DNA of 64,000 nt, taken from positions 50,853,313 to 50,917,312 of the forward strand of contig CM041298.1 of assembly GCA_023052935.1 (NCBI GenBank), read 5' to 3'. This DNA is from Piezodorus guildinii (lineage: Eukaryota > Arthropoda > Insecta > Hemiptera > Pentatomidae). Positions 1 through 11,276 of this stretch are shown piece after piece. The notes under the pieces are model-generated. The model did no database searches, was not told the DNA's origin, and was given only the letters and a program-made list of their open reading frames with translations. Both the position numbers and the translations under genes were made by a program. Position 1 is the first letter of the stretch, and each line of letters starts with the position of its first letter.

Positions 1-1162
1 AAACAAAGCCCTGGATATGGATGGAACATTATGAAGACAAGAGCTACCAACCATAACCGTCCTCTCACAGTGTTTTACTCTTCCCTACATAAATCCTAAA
101 TATGGTTCCTTCTTTTTTTTTTTTTTGTTGTGCCCAAATCGTTGGTCATTCTACCATCCGACATCTTGCTGCTCAGTATAAATTTGATTTTTTCATATAT
201 TCGTGTGTGGTCCCATATAAACCACGATTCTCCTAAATATCATTTTGCTTAATTCGAATATCTTTTAAAGATTTATTCATTGATAAACGAAATATATAAA
301 GTGATAATTGTGAAGAATATAAAATAAAATAAATGTAATACGAATTTCATTCCCAAGAATGCCTATGTCATTGCCCTGATACTTTTTAGACTTATCCAAC
401 ATTCTGCAAATGCTCTTGCCGTCTCCAGATGAGACATCCTTCAGCCCACATTGGATATTCTGCTCTCATTAATTGATTGCTTTTAACCAAGTCAGAAGTT
501 TTTCATGGGTAGCTGGTGGTATTTGGTTACCCTTTAATTCAATTTTTCCAAATATAAAAATCCAACAGACAAATAATATACTTGAATGGCTTCTAAGCTT
601 CTTCGAAGGAAAATAAAATACTCGAAGATATATCAATATTTTATACATCATGAAATTTCTTGAATTCAATCTGTCTTTGACCGGTTTTTATTCTTATAAA
701 TCTGGAAATAAAAATTGATGTGAAATGAGCTTTATGATATTTCTCATAAAATTATGCTCTGATCTTGTGAAAGATTGTTTATGACACCACGATAGGACAA
801 ATACAGTCGGCAAATACTTGTACTACCGTAGTACATAATTTGAAATTTGTTTAAAATAAATTTAATTTTGGGTTGAATAGTCTGAACAACAAAAATGTAT
901 AAAAATGACGCACATGAAAATGAACAGAAAATTACTACCTCCCTCACTCTATCTAATCAATTAAAATCACAAATTATTAGTTTTACCTATCAATTCCAAA
1001 TTGTTTATTCCTATTTCCAAAATTTTCTTTTGTTTCGAGTGGAAGAGCCTCTGTTCATCGTATCGCATCGTGTTAACAATTATTTCCTGGCAATATCTAC
1101 ATTAAAATTAAACATATGTCAGTAACTTTAAAGGCTTACCTATAATGCTATGTATATTAAAC
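1..1162. other. AT-rich stretch, no supported gene
   Basis: No coding exon is supported here. Small open frames exist on both strands but lack recognisable motifs and convincing splice borders. The stretch should lie in an intron of, or downstream of, gene B, whose last visible exon ends at 3389 and which must continue to the left. Confidence 0.4.
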
Positions 1163-1279
1163 CAATGGTTCCCAACAAATTTCTTTTGCGGACCCCTTCA
1201 ACCAATGCGGACCGTTTAAATTCGAAAAATCGTGTATTTCATATGTATGTTTATATGCATATATATAAAATCATACACT

Positions 1280-1738
1280 ACCGACGTTCAGGAGCAGTAA
1301 CAGTCATAAAGTTCGGTGTATCAACCTAAACGTTAAGTGAACAGATCCATTTCTGTGTAGAAGAGCTCTAAGAATGTAATGCCGAAATGAGGAGTTGCGT
1401 TCGAAACAACAAACCGAGGAATACTAGAACTATTTATAACTGAGTCGTGATGAATATCACTGTAGTCGGATTTGATTTAACAGCTTCCAGCAGAACCTCA
1501 TCAATATATATTAATGGTCGCCGGTTGCCCTTCTTCCTTTCCAATGTCGTATCTCCACTGCTAAACTTTTCAGACCAACGCTGCACAGTGCACTTGTCAA
1601 TGACACCTTCCCTTCATATATAATAATTTCACGAGTTGGTTCGTCGCTGTGTAATTTTTTTTTTCCAGCGATGCAATGCCAATGAAGTTCGAGTTACACT
1701 GTCATGTTTCTTCTTTCAAACAAATGACTAACTGAATT

Positions 1739-1740
<2 letters not shown>
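1280..1740 (-). pseudogene. Decayed mariner-type transposase fragment
   Basis: Read on the minus strand, the DNA gives pieces typical of the N-terminal DNA-binding region of mariner transposases, such as KCTVQRWSEKFSSGDTTLERK followed by a linker and TPNF/RTQL-like pieces. Stops and frame changes interrupt it throughout. It lies inside the hAT-like element at 1163-2699. No terminal repeats could be assigned. Confidence 0.6.

Positions 1741-1741
<1 letters not shown>

Positions 1742-1783
<42 letters not shown>
1742..1783. repeat. Poly-T tract of 42 bases
   Basis: An uninterrupted homopolymer. It could be the tail of a retroposed copy inserted in minus orientation, but no target duplication was found. 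Confidence 0.9.
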
Positions 1784-1784
<1 letters not shown>

Positions 1785-2129
1785 AAGAAGTTGAATAAGA
1801 TTAAACTATCTTAGAGAATACTCTGAAAGGATTATTAATTATTTTAAGCATTAAATGGGATTAAAATATTTCCAGCCCTTTGAAAATTTTGATTTTGATA
1901 ACACTTTTTTTTTTATTCACCTAATTACAAAACCTATTCAAATACATATAAATAAATCAACTATCAGTTGTTATCTAAACGCGCATTATCAATTTCGAAA
2001 TCTAAATCTGTAATTACGCTTAATTAATTCCTATGTTCGATTCATATTCGGTACACCTTCGTATCCTAATTCTAATGCGGGTTGTAGTGGCTTTACCCTT
2101 CCGTCGCAAATATTTCCTTGCATCATTCC

Positions 2130-2575
2130 TTTAAAAGGTTATACAATCCCGCCGCCCGCCATACATTTTTGACCTTCTAAAATTCAAATACTCTGTCCAT
2201 CCCCGTTGTACACGCTCCAGATCTTCAGATTTATAGAGTATGGCCACCGAACTGCACATTTCGACAGATCCTTACTCATTCGATCCTCAATTCTATGGAA
2301 CTCTATTCCTCTTTCTATCCGTCACTCAAATCTCTTTCTACCTTCAAATCCCGCATATTTTATCATTTAATGAAAATTCAGTCACAATAGAATTAAAATA
2401 AGTTTTATTTTTATTTTTTCCCTCTCACTTACATATGCCTATTTTATATCATTAATTTTTAACTTGTTTATATGTATTTAATTTACACTAAGACTCTGAA
2501 GCTCATTTTTTACCTTCTGTAAATGTTATTACAAAGGGACATGTCCCAGAATAATAAATAATTATTATTAATATG
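2130..2575 (+). mobile_element. 3' fragment of a CR1/Jockey-type LINE
   Basis: The end of the ORF2 reading frame is recognisable by similarity to 18400-18620 and 28440-28680 in this window (HRTAHF.RS...W.SI-like pieces). A 3' UTR follows, ending in GGGACATGTCCCAGAATAAT and an ATT-rich tail. The copy is 5' truncated and full of stops. Confidence 0.7.
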
Positions 2576-2899
2576 CGTTTGTGGTTCTTATTACAAGCCA
2601 AAACTTCGTAAACATTTATGCAATTTAAAACAATTTTCAAAGAGAACTCATGGACCCCCGAAACATCGGTGACGGACACTCAACTGTTGGGAACCATTGA
2701 TCTATACAACTACTTAGTACTACATAGTTTTTCTAATTATTAAGAGCGTCTATGACATAGAAATACAGGACTCAATGGCAATAATCTCTTTTTTGAAATG
2801 CTTAAAAATTTCTTACATAAATCATTCTTTATTTATTCTACATTTATACATATAATAGAATACATATATACGCTAGTAACTCCGTTATTTTCGAGTGAT

Positions 2900-3280
2900 T
2901 TTAAACAAAAAACAGCTAATAATTATAAAAAGAGAAAAAAGAAAACAAATAAATTGAAATTTTTACCCATGAATGCGCCCATAACTCAGTTCATTTTTGA
3001 AGATTCGGAAAAAAGTATTATTGTTTTTTAACAAAAAAAAAAAAAACGCGATAATTAGAAAAAAATAGAAATTTCGCCCATGAATAATTCCACAACTAAG
3101 TTATTTTTAAATATAGTGAAAATATATATAGATTTTTAGAACCACTAAAACGGAATTAAAAAAAAAAATAATAATAAAAAAGTTGATCAATATATTCGAG
3201 TCACAAATTATAATAGATATAATTCTACCAAAACTCGATTATTATTGAAGATAGAAAACAATAAAAAATGTTAGCAGCTA
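2900..3280. repeat. Dispersed AT-rich repeat, family shared with 56380-56860
   Basis: Blocks such as TTTTTGAAGAT, AAAAAGTTGAT and CAAATTATAATAGAT recur in the same order at 56.4-56.8 kb. No open frame or terminal structure was found. It lies just downstream of a gene B exon, presumably in an intron. Confidence 0.5.
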
Positions 3281-3388
3281 TCAACAGATATATCCTATAT
3301 ATGTAATAAGGATTAACAATATGAAGTAAATATTACCAATTTTTACTTCTATTAAAGTAAAATACAGTTTAATATAAAGTTCAAGTAC

Positions 3389-3648
3389 CTGAAGCATTCA
3401 CCTACGTATCCATGCAAGGTCTCCATTTCTAAAGAGATGTCCGCATCTTGAATCAGGCACGCGTAAAATATTACATTCTTCCTGTAAGGATGGTAAATGG
3501 GGAAAAAGTGGCATTTCACAGCAGCAGGAATTTGGAAATCGTCTAAAATGGAAAGCAATTCTTCCAATAAATTCATATCTAAAAGTTCTTTCATCAATGT
3601 TATAGGTATATCGGATTTTTGAAGTCTTTTGATCAGCTCATTATTTTC
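3389..3648 (-). CDS. Gene B exon, GAF-A core
   Basis: Acceptor TTTTTTCAG, donor GTACTTG; 86 codons plus two bases. It matches gene A exon 33188..33450 (87 codons plus two bases). Both contain a charged helix, then (C)HFFPIYHP or CMLFPIEHP, and end in E(C/S)FR split across the intron in the same phase. This is the last exon of gene B inside the window. Confidence 0.7.
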
Positions 3649-6600
3649 CTGAAAAAAGTAAATACAGTTCATGAAATAGGTCTGTATAAATTATATGTAA
3701 TCCAGTACTTAATTAGTCACAAAATTAACGCAAACATTAATGCAATGTAAAAAAAAAATTTCAGTTGGTAATTTATCCCACTCATCACTGTAGAACAAAT
3801 ACGATACCTTGGACTTCATCTTGACAAACGTCTTACATGGATGCTCATACAAGACTTAAACGACAGGAAACTGCTCGTAGACATCGACTATTAAAACACT
3901 TACTTGACAAACGATCAAAACTCCCTCTTTACTTCAAAAAACTCATTTACACAACCAATATTAGACCTATCATTGGCATAGAGCTATGGGGCTCCACTAA
4001 ACCATCAAATTCCTCCCGCATCCAATCCTTGCAATCCAAAATCCTTCGTCAAATCCTAGACGTTCCTTACTTTGTTACCAACAAACTCATCCATAGAGAC
4101 CTGAATATCCCACTAGTTACAGAAATCGTTCAAAAAAGATACACCTCCTTTCATTCCAAATTACCCGCCCATACAAACCCGCTTGTCCGCATTCTCTTAT
4201 CATATATTCCCGATAATCCTCCGAGGCGTCTAAAAAGACTGTGGCCTCGGGACCTGCTGAACAAATAAATATTGAAGTGCTACCACTGGGTAGATTCTCC
4301 TCATGTCTTTTTCAAGCCAATTGTCTGTTTTTAGCACATTTACTTATTGTACTATTTAAATTTCAATAAAAGAATTAAAAAAAAAAAAAGTTGGTAATTT
4401 TAAACTTACAATGAATTTTAGACCCGCCCCTGCATCACACGATTGCAATTTGAATGAGGTTTCATTTATGTTTAAAAAAGCTCTGTATGACCGGTTTCGA
4501 ACTTATCGATTTGGGAGTTTTAGTTCATCGTAAAGAAAAGTAAAATTAGCAAGAAAGTATGTTTATTTTATAACGTCAATTAATTATTATATTTAATCAT
4601 CGACAGACTTGAACCAATCAAAATGGGTTCAGTTTATATGTTTGTTATTTCAGTTGATTGCAAAAAATTTAATTTTCCCACATAAAGAAAACTTGATTGC
4701 AATGTACGTTTTTAAAAACTATGGAAATCACAAAGGTTCCTTTCCTATAACGTTTATTACTATTTTATATTTCAAATAAACTAATCAAAATAAATTTTAA
4801 GGTTTAATTTATTAACCATAGAAACCCCATTTATTTTACAGTGAAATATGTGTTTTCATGAAATGATTTAAAAGTTGAAATAATTTATAAAAATTATAAT
4901 TTATATATTTACAACACCTTACCATTTATGTCAACAACTTAGTTACTATTCGGTAGGTAATATTGTTTCTAAAATCTTGTGTATTGATTGGAAGATTATA
5001 ACTTGCACGATCCCGTACGACGGTTGCAACTTTTAAACATTATAAACTCCTTCTTTACCAATGACAAATCTTCATAAATTTGTGGGTTAACAACAGCTTT
5101 ATATTAAGTCGTACGATTTATTTTATTTCATATCAACTTTTCTAAAATCTTGCTCTTTCCAAAGGTATATTGTAAGTCTATATTACTACTTACATTTCAG
5201 GAATAATTATTCAATGACTTGCTTACCGAAAACATACACTTTCTCAAAAAAGTTTCCGTACACCAAGTAAATTTGTTACTTGCTTTTTTCTTTATTATTT
5301 TTCTTGCAGAAATATCTTATCATAATCACAGGTAAACAACTCAAAACAGCTCCACAGTCACCAGACCTCAATCCTATAGAACATCGCCCAATTCCGAGTT
5401 TTCCAGCCGAATTTTTTTGATTTGTCCTTAAAATATTCATATAGACATTTTGGTTCATAATCCCATAAATTCCCAGAGGATATACTATCCCCTGGAAATA
5501 AGATCCAGGGTATTCCGAGGGAACAAGATCCAGAAAGATAGCAATTGAATATAATAATAAAACAAATAGGATTAAACTCTAGAAGTATTTAATCTTTTTT
5601 GACCTTTGATTTACAAATAAAACGCTCTCTCCTTAAATATAAATAGCAAAGCGTTAAAACCTTCGTACATTATTACCTGTGATTAGGATAAGATATTCTA
5701 GGATAAGGAAAATAATAAAGAAAAAAGCAAGCACACACGTCTGTGAAGTTGGCCCCCCAAAGTCGAATAAAATTAATTTTTTTAGAGTTCTGGTAGCCCC
5801 CAAAGAGTTCTAGAGTTCTCGACCATTTTTAGAAATAGTTCTGTAGTTTAAAACACTCAAAATGACGACCCAAGTAGCGGGAGGGGGGGCTAACTTCACA
5901 CGTATTGCAACTTGGCGGTCTTATAACTTCCTTCCTAGTACGTTTACGAAAAAAATTCAAATAGAAAAATGTTAGAACTCTTAGGGGGGCAAACAGAACT
6001 CCAACTAAAAAAGACGAATTCCGAAAAAAAGAGTATTAAAAAAATTTGAAAATACAAAAAAATTAAAAATATTGATTAAAATTAAATTTAGAGAGAGTTC
6101 CAGTATTCCTTCGACTAGATCTAAAAAATTATCTGGAAGTTTTGCTCTGAGATATGAAATACAAAAGTTCTGGCTCCTTAAACTTTTTAACATTTTTTCG
6201 CAACTTTGCGGCTTTGTAAGTCCGATACTATCAACTTTAGAGAAAACATTCATTAGGATAATTGTTAGAACTCTTAGGGAGGCCAACAGAACTCCGACTA
6301 AAAACCAAGTTTTCCAAAAAAACGATTTTCAACAAATTTTAAATATAGCAATGGTTCACATTAAACCATAAATAATTTTTTTTGACCGGAGTTCCGGTGG
6401 CCCCCCAACTAGATCTAAATATAATTATCTGAAAGTTTTACTCTGAGATGCGAAATAAAAAAATTCTGGCATCTTAAATTTTCAAATTTGTTTTTTTTTT
6501 TTTTGCAACTTTGCGGCCATGTAAGTCCGATACTATCAACTTTAGAGAAAACATTCATTAGGATAATTGTTAGAACTCTTTGGGGGGCTACCAGAACTCT

Positions 6601-9035
6601 AAAAAAAAATTAATTTTTTCGACTTTGGGGGGCTACCAGAACTCTAAAAAAAATTAATTTTTTCGACTTTGGGGGGCCAACTTCACATACGTCAAGCACA
6701 CCCATGTAACAAATTTGCTTGGTGTACGGAAACTTTTTTGAGCAAGTGTATTTTTACTGTTTAAAGAAAAGCTAAATTTCATTGTATTTTACGTATAAGC
6801 CTTCAGGAAAAAATGTCCCAAAAAACCGTATAAAAATCCGTCATGTGGTTAAGAAGTTTGAGGAAACCAAATTCGCGTTATCATGTTATAAAGATATACA
6901 GAGAGAGAGGGAGAGAATTAAAATTATCAGCCAGTAGGACGAAATGAGCGAGCAAAATATCTCACTGATTCACTAAGGATGCTTACCTCTAACCTCACTT
7001 GAGTTGCCAAGTGCTTTGAACCGATAACTTTGATGACATACTCGTTGTATAATAGGCACTTCTCTATGAGAAAAGAAAGGCAACACCCGGTCTCTTCTTG
7101 TAGCTAGAATGTTGAAAAAAAGAGATATAAGGTACATTGAAATGACTTCTCCGACTGTTAAAATCTTAATATTATAAAGGACTAAAGCTCTGTCTGTTAA
7201 TTCATAGAAAAGTATGTATCGTCAGTAAATGATGAAATTGATATCTATCATACAACTTGTTAACCCTATATTAACAAACGCTGTTTATTTTATCCTCAAG
7301 AAAGCATAATAATGGAACAACTCGATTTTCGAACGATTTTTTTATGAGTTCAAACTCGGTTATTTCGCTGCCTATGCAAGAAGGAATAGTGATCATGTGG
7401 TTGGTGAAAGAGCTCTAATGAAAGAACCATCTACCCGTTGGTTTACAAAATTTTCTTCAGGAGATACAACGTACAACACACTCAATGGAGCACGAAAATC
7501 TTGTGAAATCTATGGCAACGTAAAGAGACGTTTATTTCTTCCTTAGCTTGATAAAGAAACGGACCATTTCTTGGGAGCACAATTACTAGTGACTAAAATG
7601 TATGAACATTGAAACCGATCAGGTCAATGGTTAGATGTCGATCAGATGGATAGATCTCCACCCAAAAAAGTTAATGGTTATTGTATTGGGGTCTATGGTT
7701 ATATATTCATTTTTCTTTTCTACCAAAGGGAAAAGCAATTGATTCCAGAATATACTGGCAAGAAATTGACCAAGTGCATTGACTGGTAAACAGGAAAGGA
7801 CATATTCTCATTTATGATAACGCCCGACCTCATGTTTCAATAAAGACTGAATAAATTAAAGGAGTTGGGCTATGGTAGGCTACAGACATCACTTTTTCGA
7901 AGTTTGGACAACTAATTAAAAATGTGTTTTCTGGATTTCTTTTAACACCTGACTCAAATCTGGGAAAGAAAACTTGTTACCTAAGCAGTTGAAAGAAGTA
8001 TATCGAAATTGAAGGTAAATACTTCGAATAAAAAGTGTGTTAGATTTTATCTCTATATTTTATTTTCTTCCTGATTCTATAAACGGTCGTTTACTGTGTT
8101 TCATCCCAATATGTAGTAAAATTATAAAATGAGTAACTTTCAATATTTAATTTACTTTTTACCAAGCCGGTTCAAGATCGGTTCAACGGAAAGTACGTGT
8201 ATTATATCGTTCATTTAAACATTTTCTTGATATTATTAATAAGACTAGATCTCTTTTTTAGACAGGAAACACTGTTCATAAGTATTTTTACATTAAACTA
8301 ATTAGTTTTATGGTTGCAACACTTGTTTTCTGGTAGATACAAAGACATATGAAACCAAACCATTCACAGTAATTATTGAAGACACTAAAGAGGGATCACT
8401 TGTAGCTGGGTGGCTAGCATAACAGCCTCCTATGCCAAAGATCACGGGTTCAAACCCGCAGGTGGTCCTAGAATTTTTAATGGGAGTAAAAAATCCTTAG
8501 TTATGCCGTCCTTTGAAGGGGACGTTAAAAGGTAGTCCCAAGCCTGTGCGATGTCAGGTACTCGTTAAAGATCTCTATCATAATAAAACCTGGATAGGCA
8601 AAATTTAGGACTCCCACTGTAACATCATCCGATTAGCCACAGTAGCATAAAGTGACGTTAAATAAATAAACAAACAGCCACTAAAGATAGAGAGACTGGG
8701 CTTAGAAATATGAAGGAAAGGTTTCGCTTAGGCAAAGAGGTTATATATTTGTCTCTAAATATCTGTCTATCTACATAAGTAAGTAAATACAGTTAAAATT
8801 CCTTACATATAAGTTGACTTTTATTTGATGAGAAATAGTATTATCTTCGTAAAGATCCTTTATCAGGTGTAAGAGCTTCTGTGGATTAGAATAAAACAGT
8901 CTTAAAAATTCCTGCTTCCTCGATTTCCTTGTCTTCTTTTCTTGTAATTTATGTATTTTATTGATATCTCGCGGTGACCTGTTTAGCATACGAGAAGTAT
9001 AACTGTTCAGGAAAGCCTCCCAGTGAAATAAATTA
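3389..9035 (-). CDS. Gene B (partial): GAF-domain phosphodiesterase-like paralogue of gene A
   Basis: Three exons are supported: 8807..9035, 6987..7103 and 3389..3648, giving about 201 residues. Each has an AG acceptor and a GT donor and the frame continues across both joins. They match gene A exons 36415..36556, 34727..34840 and 33188..33450 in order and exit phase, and the last two also closely in length (117 vs 114 and 260 vs 263 nt); the first is longer (229 vs 142 nt). Shared features include an L..L.....(E/N)......KVN.Y end, an IG......Q.... segment and an HFFPI.HP / MLFPI.HP motif. The region corresponds to the N-terminus and GAF-A domain. Both neighbouring ends are missing: no earlier exon was found and the catalytic part lies beyond the left edge. 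Sequence identity to gene A is low, so the link rests on structure and motifs. Introns hold a Tc1 derivative, a mariner remnant and a SINE. Confidence 0.65.
3775..4388 (+). mobile_element. 5'-truncated Jockey-type non-LTR retrotransposon
   Basis: The copy is flanked by the perfect 12-bp duplication AGTTGGTAATTT (3763-3774 and 4389-4400) and ends in a poly-A tail. A 143-codon open frame from 3837 encodes the C-terminus of Jockey ORF2: YTTNIRPIIGIELWGS, then SLQSKILRQILDVP and HRDLNIP, ending LKRLWPRDLL. The reverse transcriptase core is missing. The intact duplication suggests a fairly young insertion, in an intron of gene B. Confidence 0.9.
4401..5236. other. Unannotated AT-rich intronic DNA
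   Basis: No exon, RNA gene or repeat boundary could be supported. The stretch lies between the Jockey copy and a Tc1 derivative inside gene B. Confidence 0.5.
5237..6748. mobile_element. Non-autonomous Tc1-like element
   Basis: The ends are inverted repeats of roughly 45 bp (CACTTTCTCAAAAAAGTTTC at 5237; the inverse, GAAACTTTTTTGAGCAAGTG, ends 6748), each next to TA. Just inside the left end is a fragment reading APQSPDLNPIEH, the third catalytic block of Tc1 transposases, so this derives from an autonomous Tc1. Most of the transposase is gone. A second element occupies 5737-6692. Confidence 0.8.
5737..6692. mobile_element. Long-TIR (MULE-like) element nested in the Tc1 derivative
   Basis: The ends are long imperfect inverted repeats (GTGAAGTTGGCCCCCCAAAG near 5751; the inverse near 6665). 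The 9-bp direct duplication CAAGCACAC flanks them (5728-5736 and 6693-6701). A 9-bp duplication with long TIRs suggests the Mutator group. The interior has two tandem copies of a roughly 310-bp unit (about 6087-6300 and 6400-6595) and no transposase. Confidence 0.65.
6987..7103 (-). CDS. Gene B exon, start of GAF-A
   Basis: 39 codons, phase 0 in and out, acceptor ATTCTAG and donor GTAAGC. It encodes LQEETGCCLSF...IKVIGSKHLATQVRLE, matching the gene A exon 34727..34840 (FYQTLGAVGII...VRAIGRVELPQPIKFK). It is too short and too split to appear as an obvious open frame and was found through the paralogue comparison. Confidence 0.65.
7310..8050 (+). pseudogene. Decayed mariner transposase
   Basis: Read on the plus strand, mariner landmarks appear out of frame with one another: FRTIFLYEFKLGY near the start, RWFTKFSSGDTT, and LIYDNARPHVSIK near 7815. 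Stops and indels are frequent and terminal repeats are not visible. It lies in an intron of gene B. Confidence 0.7.
8392..8678 (+). mobile_element. tRNA-derived SINE (family S), full length
   Basis: The element starts GGGATCACTTGTAGCTGGGT (A-box-like TAGCTGGGTGG), has a B-box GGTTCAAACCC, and the tRNA-like head closes with GTGGTCC. A conserved body follows, ending TAAAGTGACGTTAAATAAAT. It is flanked by the 9-bp duplication CACTAAAGA (8383-8391 and 8679-8687). Confidence 0.9.
8807..9035 (-). CDS. Gene B exon, N-terminal region
   Basis: Acceptor TTATTTAG ends just above 9035 and donor GTAAGG starts below 8807. One base enters to complete a codon; then 76 codons exit in phase 0, exactly as in gene A exon 36415..36556 (one base plus 47 codons). 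The product is basic in the middle (KKTRKSRKQ) and ends NLY. The last 23 residues align with the end of the gene A exon (LLHLIKDLYEDN against LFTLLSSLGNLE). Confidence 0.65.
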
Positions 9036-10377
9036 CTAAATAACATAGATCAAATAAGTAATTACTATTATAGTATTTATTAGTAACAGCTAAATGAGTC
9101 GAATATTGTTCAAGAGATTGCTCATTCATCGGTCATTGGCAAATTATCGTAGATCTTAAATAGGCTTGGGGTATAACCTTTGGAATTAGGACAATCAAAA
9201 GAACTGAAGTATTCTCGTCATGGAGCTATAAAAATTGAAGCTACTTAAGTAGCAACAAATTATAAATTGTTTGCAAGCCTGATTCAAACAATTTTGAACA
9301 TCGATGGTTAACCGTACGGTAATTTAAAGAGATGGTTACAAAGATAGACCAGGATTTTATAGTGTCCTGCAAACGCGGCCTTCTGAGTCAATGTTCAAAT
9401 TAAATAGTCCTCATTGCTAAATAACCTTGCTGATTTCACTACACTATAGAAACAACTATTTTAGTGACTAGGTTGTCTAATAACTGCCGATGGTTGCATC
9501 TAGTCAGAGATCTCCTCTCGGGTAAGTAGTGGAAATCAGCCAATGGTCACTGGTGAGATCAAGGAGCTTGTTATAGTATTACTGTTACAACCTCCTCGGA
9601 TGAAACAGACTAGAGCCAGATAACTCAGCCACGAGTCTGTGACTCTAAGGTGCCTCCTTACAAGGGCTGACAACCTTCACCTCTGAAACTTCTTCCCCGA
9701 GACCTCAAGAGGAGGCCAAGACTCACTCAGGTTTGTAGCGCCATGTAGTTAAGGTTGTCTAATACTGTATAAATAGTTAACTAATTGTTCAATATATTTT
9801 ATGCTTAGAATCGATGTTCTTAATATTTCTCTCAAGCAGTTCTGACAGCCAACGTTCGAAACTTTGAAAGGAACCTATACCTGACGCTTTGATTTCTAAA
9901 TTCTTGACTTGTTGGAACGAAAATTATTTACCACGCATGCTTCTATAGATCTCTGTTTGTCACAGAGCTGTTCTAGAGCAAACTATTTACTTATTCGTTA
10001 TAGACTAGAGCAAGAATAACAGTTTTTGCAATCCATCCTTCTGTCATTGAACATAATAGCTACTCACATTTTCTCATCTCCCGTTTCCACCATGCGGATA
10101 ATAAGTTACGGTTAAATTGATTTTCCAACTTGATATAAACTGTCACTGTAATAAGATTTTACTGTATTGAAATAAATTACATATATTTTATAATAGCCTT
10201 GTTTGATAACCTAATAATATACATGTGATTTTTACACTATCTTACTTCTCAATTCATATAATCGCGAATACTTAAGATATTTTGTAGGACTCTGATTACA
10301 AGAATGTATTGGAATTGCAACCTATATTTTGTTATTTAGGTTAACTTATAATAAGGATGCGATACATGTAAAACGTA
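9036..10377. other. Region without a gene; RTE 3' trace near 9640-9760
   Basis: The only recognisable piece is EEAKTHSGL near 9705-9740 on the plus strand, typical of the C-terminus of RTE-type retrotransposons. No upstream exon of gene B with the required phase was found, so the gene B 5' end is unresolved. Confidence 0.4.
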
Positions 10378-11276
10378 TTGGGTTGATGCAAAATTAATGC
10401 AGGTTTCCTCTATTGCAATATCTTAATTCCAATTGTGTAAACAAAGCTAATCCTAACATTGATCATTATTATACCAAAACAAACCTTATCTAATACCCTC
10501 TCTTTCACCATGAATTTGTTTAGTAAAATCGTTTTGTTCAGTGTGTTCAAAGGTCTTGAATCGAAAATGTCAAAGTGCGATTTTCGTCAAATTTATTTTT
10601 ACGAATTTAAATTAGGGCGCAGCCCTGCGCAAACGGCTCGTAATATTAATGAAGTGTGGGGTCAGGGGGCTATTAATGAGTGCACGGTGCAGCGTTGGTT
10701 CCAGAAGTTTCGCAGAGGAGATTTCGACCTCGAAGACAAGGAAGGTCGGGGCCGTCATCTTGCTCTGGACAACGACCAGCTGAGGTCAAAAGTGGAAGAA
10801 GACCCAACCAAAACCACACGAGAAATGGCGGCGGAACTCGGAACTCAAAAATTGCAACGTCTTTGCCCAGCATTGATGAATCGGAAGGGGCCGATCCTGC
10901 TCCACGATAACGCCAGGCCACACGTTGCACAACCAACGCTTCGACGACTGCACGAGTTGGGCTACGAAGTTCTCCAACATCCGCCTTATTCACCTGACCT
11001 CTCTCCTACAGACTTCCAATTTTTCAGGCATCTGGACAACTTTTTGAGGGAGAAAAATTTTCAAAACCAGGACGACATTGAAAATTGTTTTCGTGATTTC
11101 ATTGAGTCCAGGGATTCGGATTTTTTTTCTGGTGGAATAAGAAAGCTTGTTGAACGTTGGCAAAAGTGCATTGATTGAGATGGAAATTATTTTGATTAAA
11201 TATATATGGTTAAAGTAAATATATGGCGTATTTACAATACCTACTAAAAACCTGCATTAATTTTGCATCAACCCAA
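10378..11276 (+). mobile_element. Internally deleted mariner, copy 1
   Basis: 29-bp perfect inverted repeats (TTGGGTTGATGCAAAATTAA at 10378; the inverse ends 11276) are flanked by TA. Its length, 899 bp, is well below the usual 1.3 kb. Copy 2 at 19897-20793 is nearly identical and carries the same internal deletion. Confidence 0.95.
10567..11178 (+). pseudogene. Mariner transposase with internal in-frame deletion
   Basis: From the ATG at 10567 the open frame encodes 203 residues, starting MSKCDFRQIYFYEFKLG, the usual mariner N-terminal helix-turn-helix. The TVQRWFQKFRRGD motif follows, then the frame jumps from TREMAAELG to KLQRLCPALM. The second and third catalytic aspartates are present (HDNARPH, YSPDLSPTDF), but the segment with the first (normally T.DE.W) is missing. 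The protein can keep DNA-binding but not cleavage. Upstream in-frame ATGs exist at 10459 and 10510; I chose 10567 because it matches the family start. Confidence 0.85.

Larger units (their letters stand above)
1163..2699. mobile_element. Old hAT-like element with short terminal inverted repeats
   Basis: The left end (CAATGGTTCCCAACA at 1163) and the right end (TGTTGGGAACCATTG, ending 2699) are inverted copies of about 15 bp of the hAT CAGTGGTTCCCAA type. The 8-bp flanks agree only partly, so any target duplication has decayed. The interior holds no hAT transposase. It carries a mariner remnant, a poly-T tract and a LINE 3' end, so this is a non-autonomous, heavily invaded element. The element at 33510-34624 has the same type of ends. 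Confidence 0.65.

Noticed and set aside
469..669. 66-codon minus-strand frame as an exon of gene B
   Set aside because: No acceptor in phase, no motif and no match to the corresponding gene A exon.
8392..8470. Functional tRNA gene
   Set aside because: The tRNA-like head is joined to a conserved SINE body with target duplications and recurs many times in the window.
9790..9920. Minus-strand segment reading EIKASGIGSFQSFERWLSEL as a gene B exon
   Set aside because: It runs into a stop with no usable donor before it.
10673..10993. Open frames antisense or out of frame to the mariner transposase
   Set aside because: Shadows of the transposase frame; they recur identically at 20192-20499 for that reason only.
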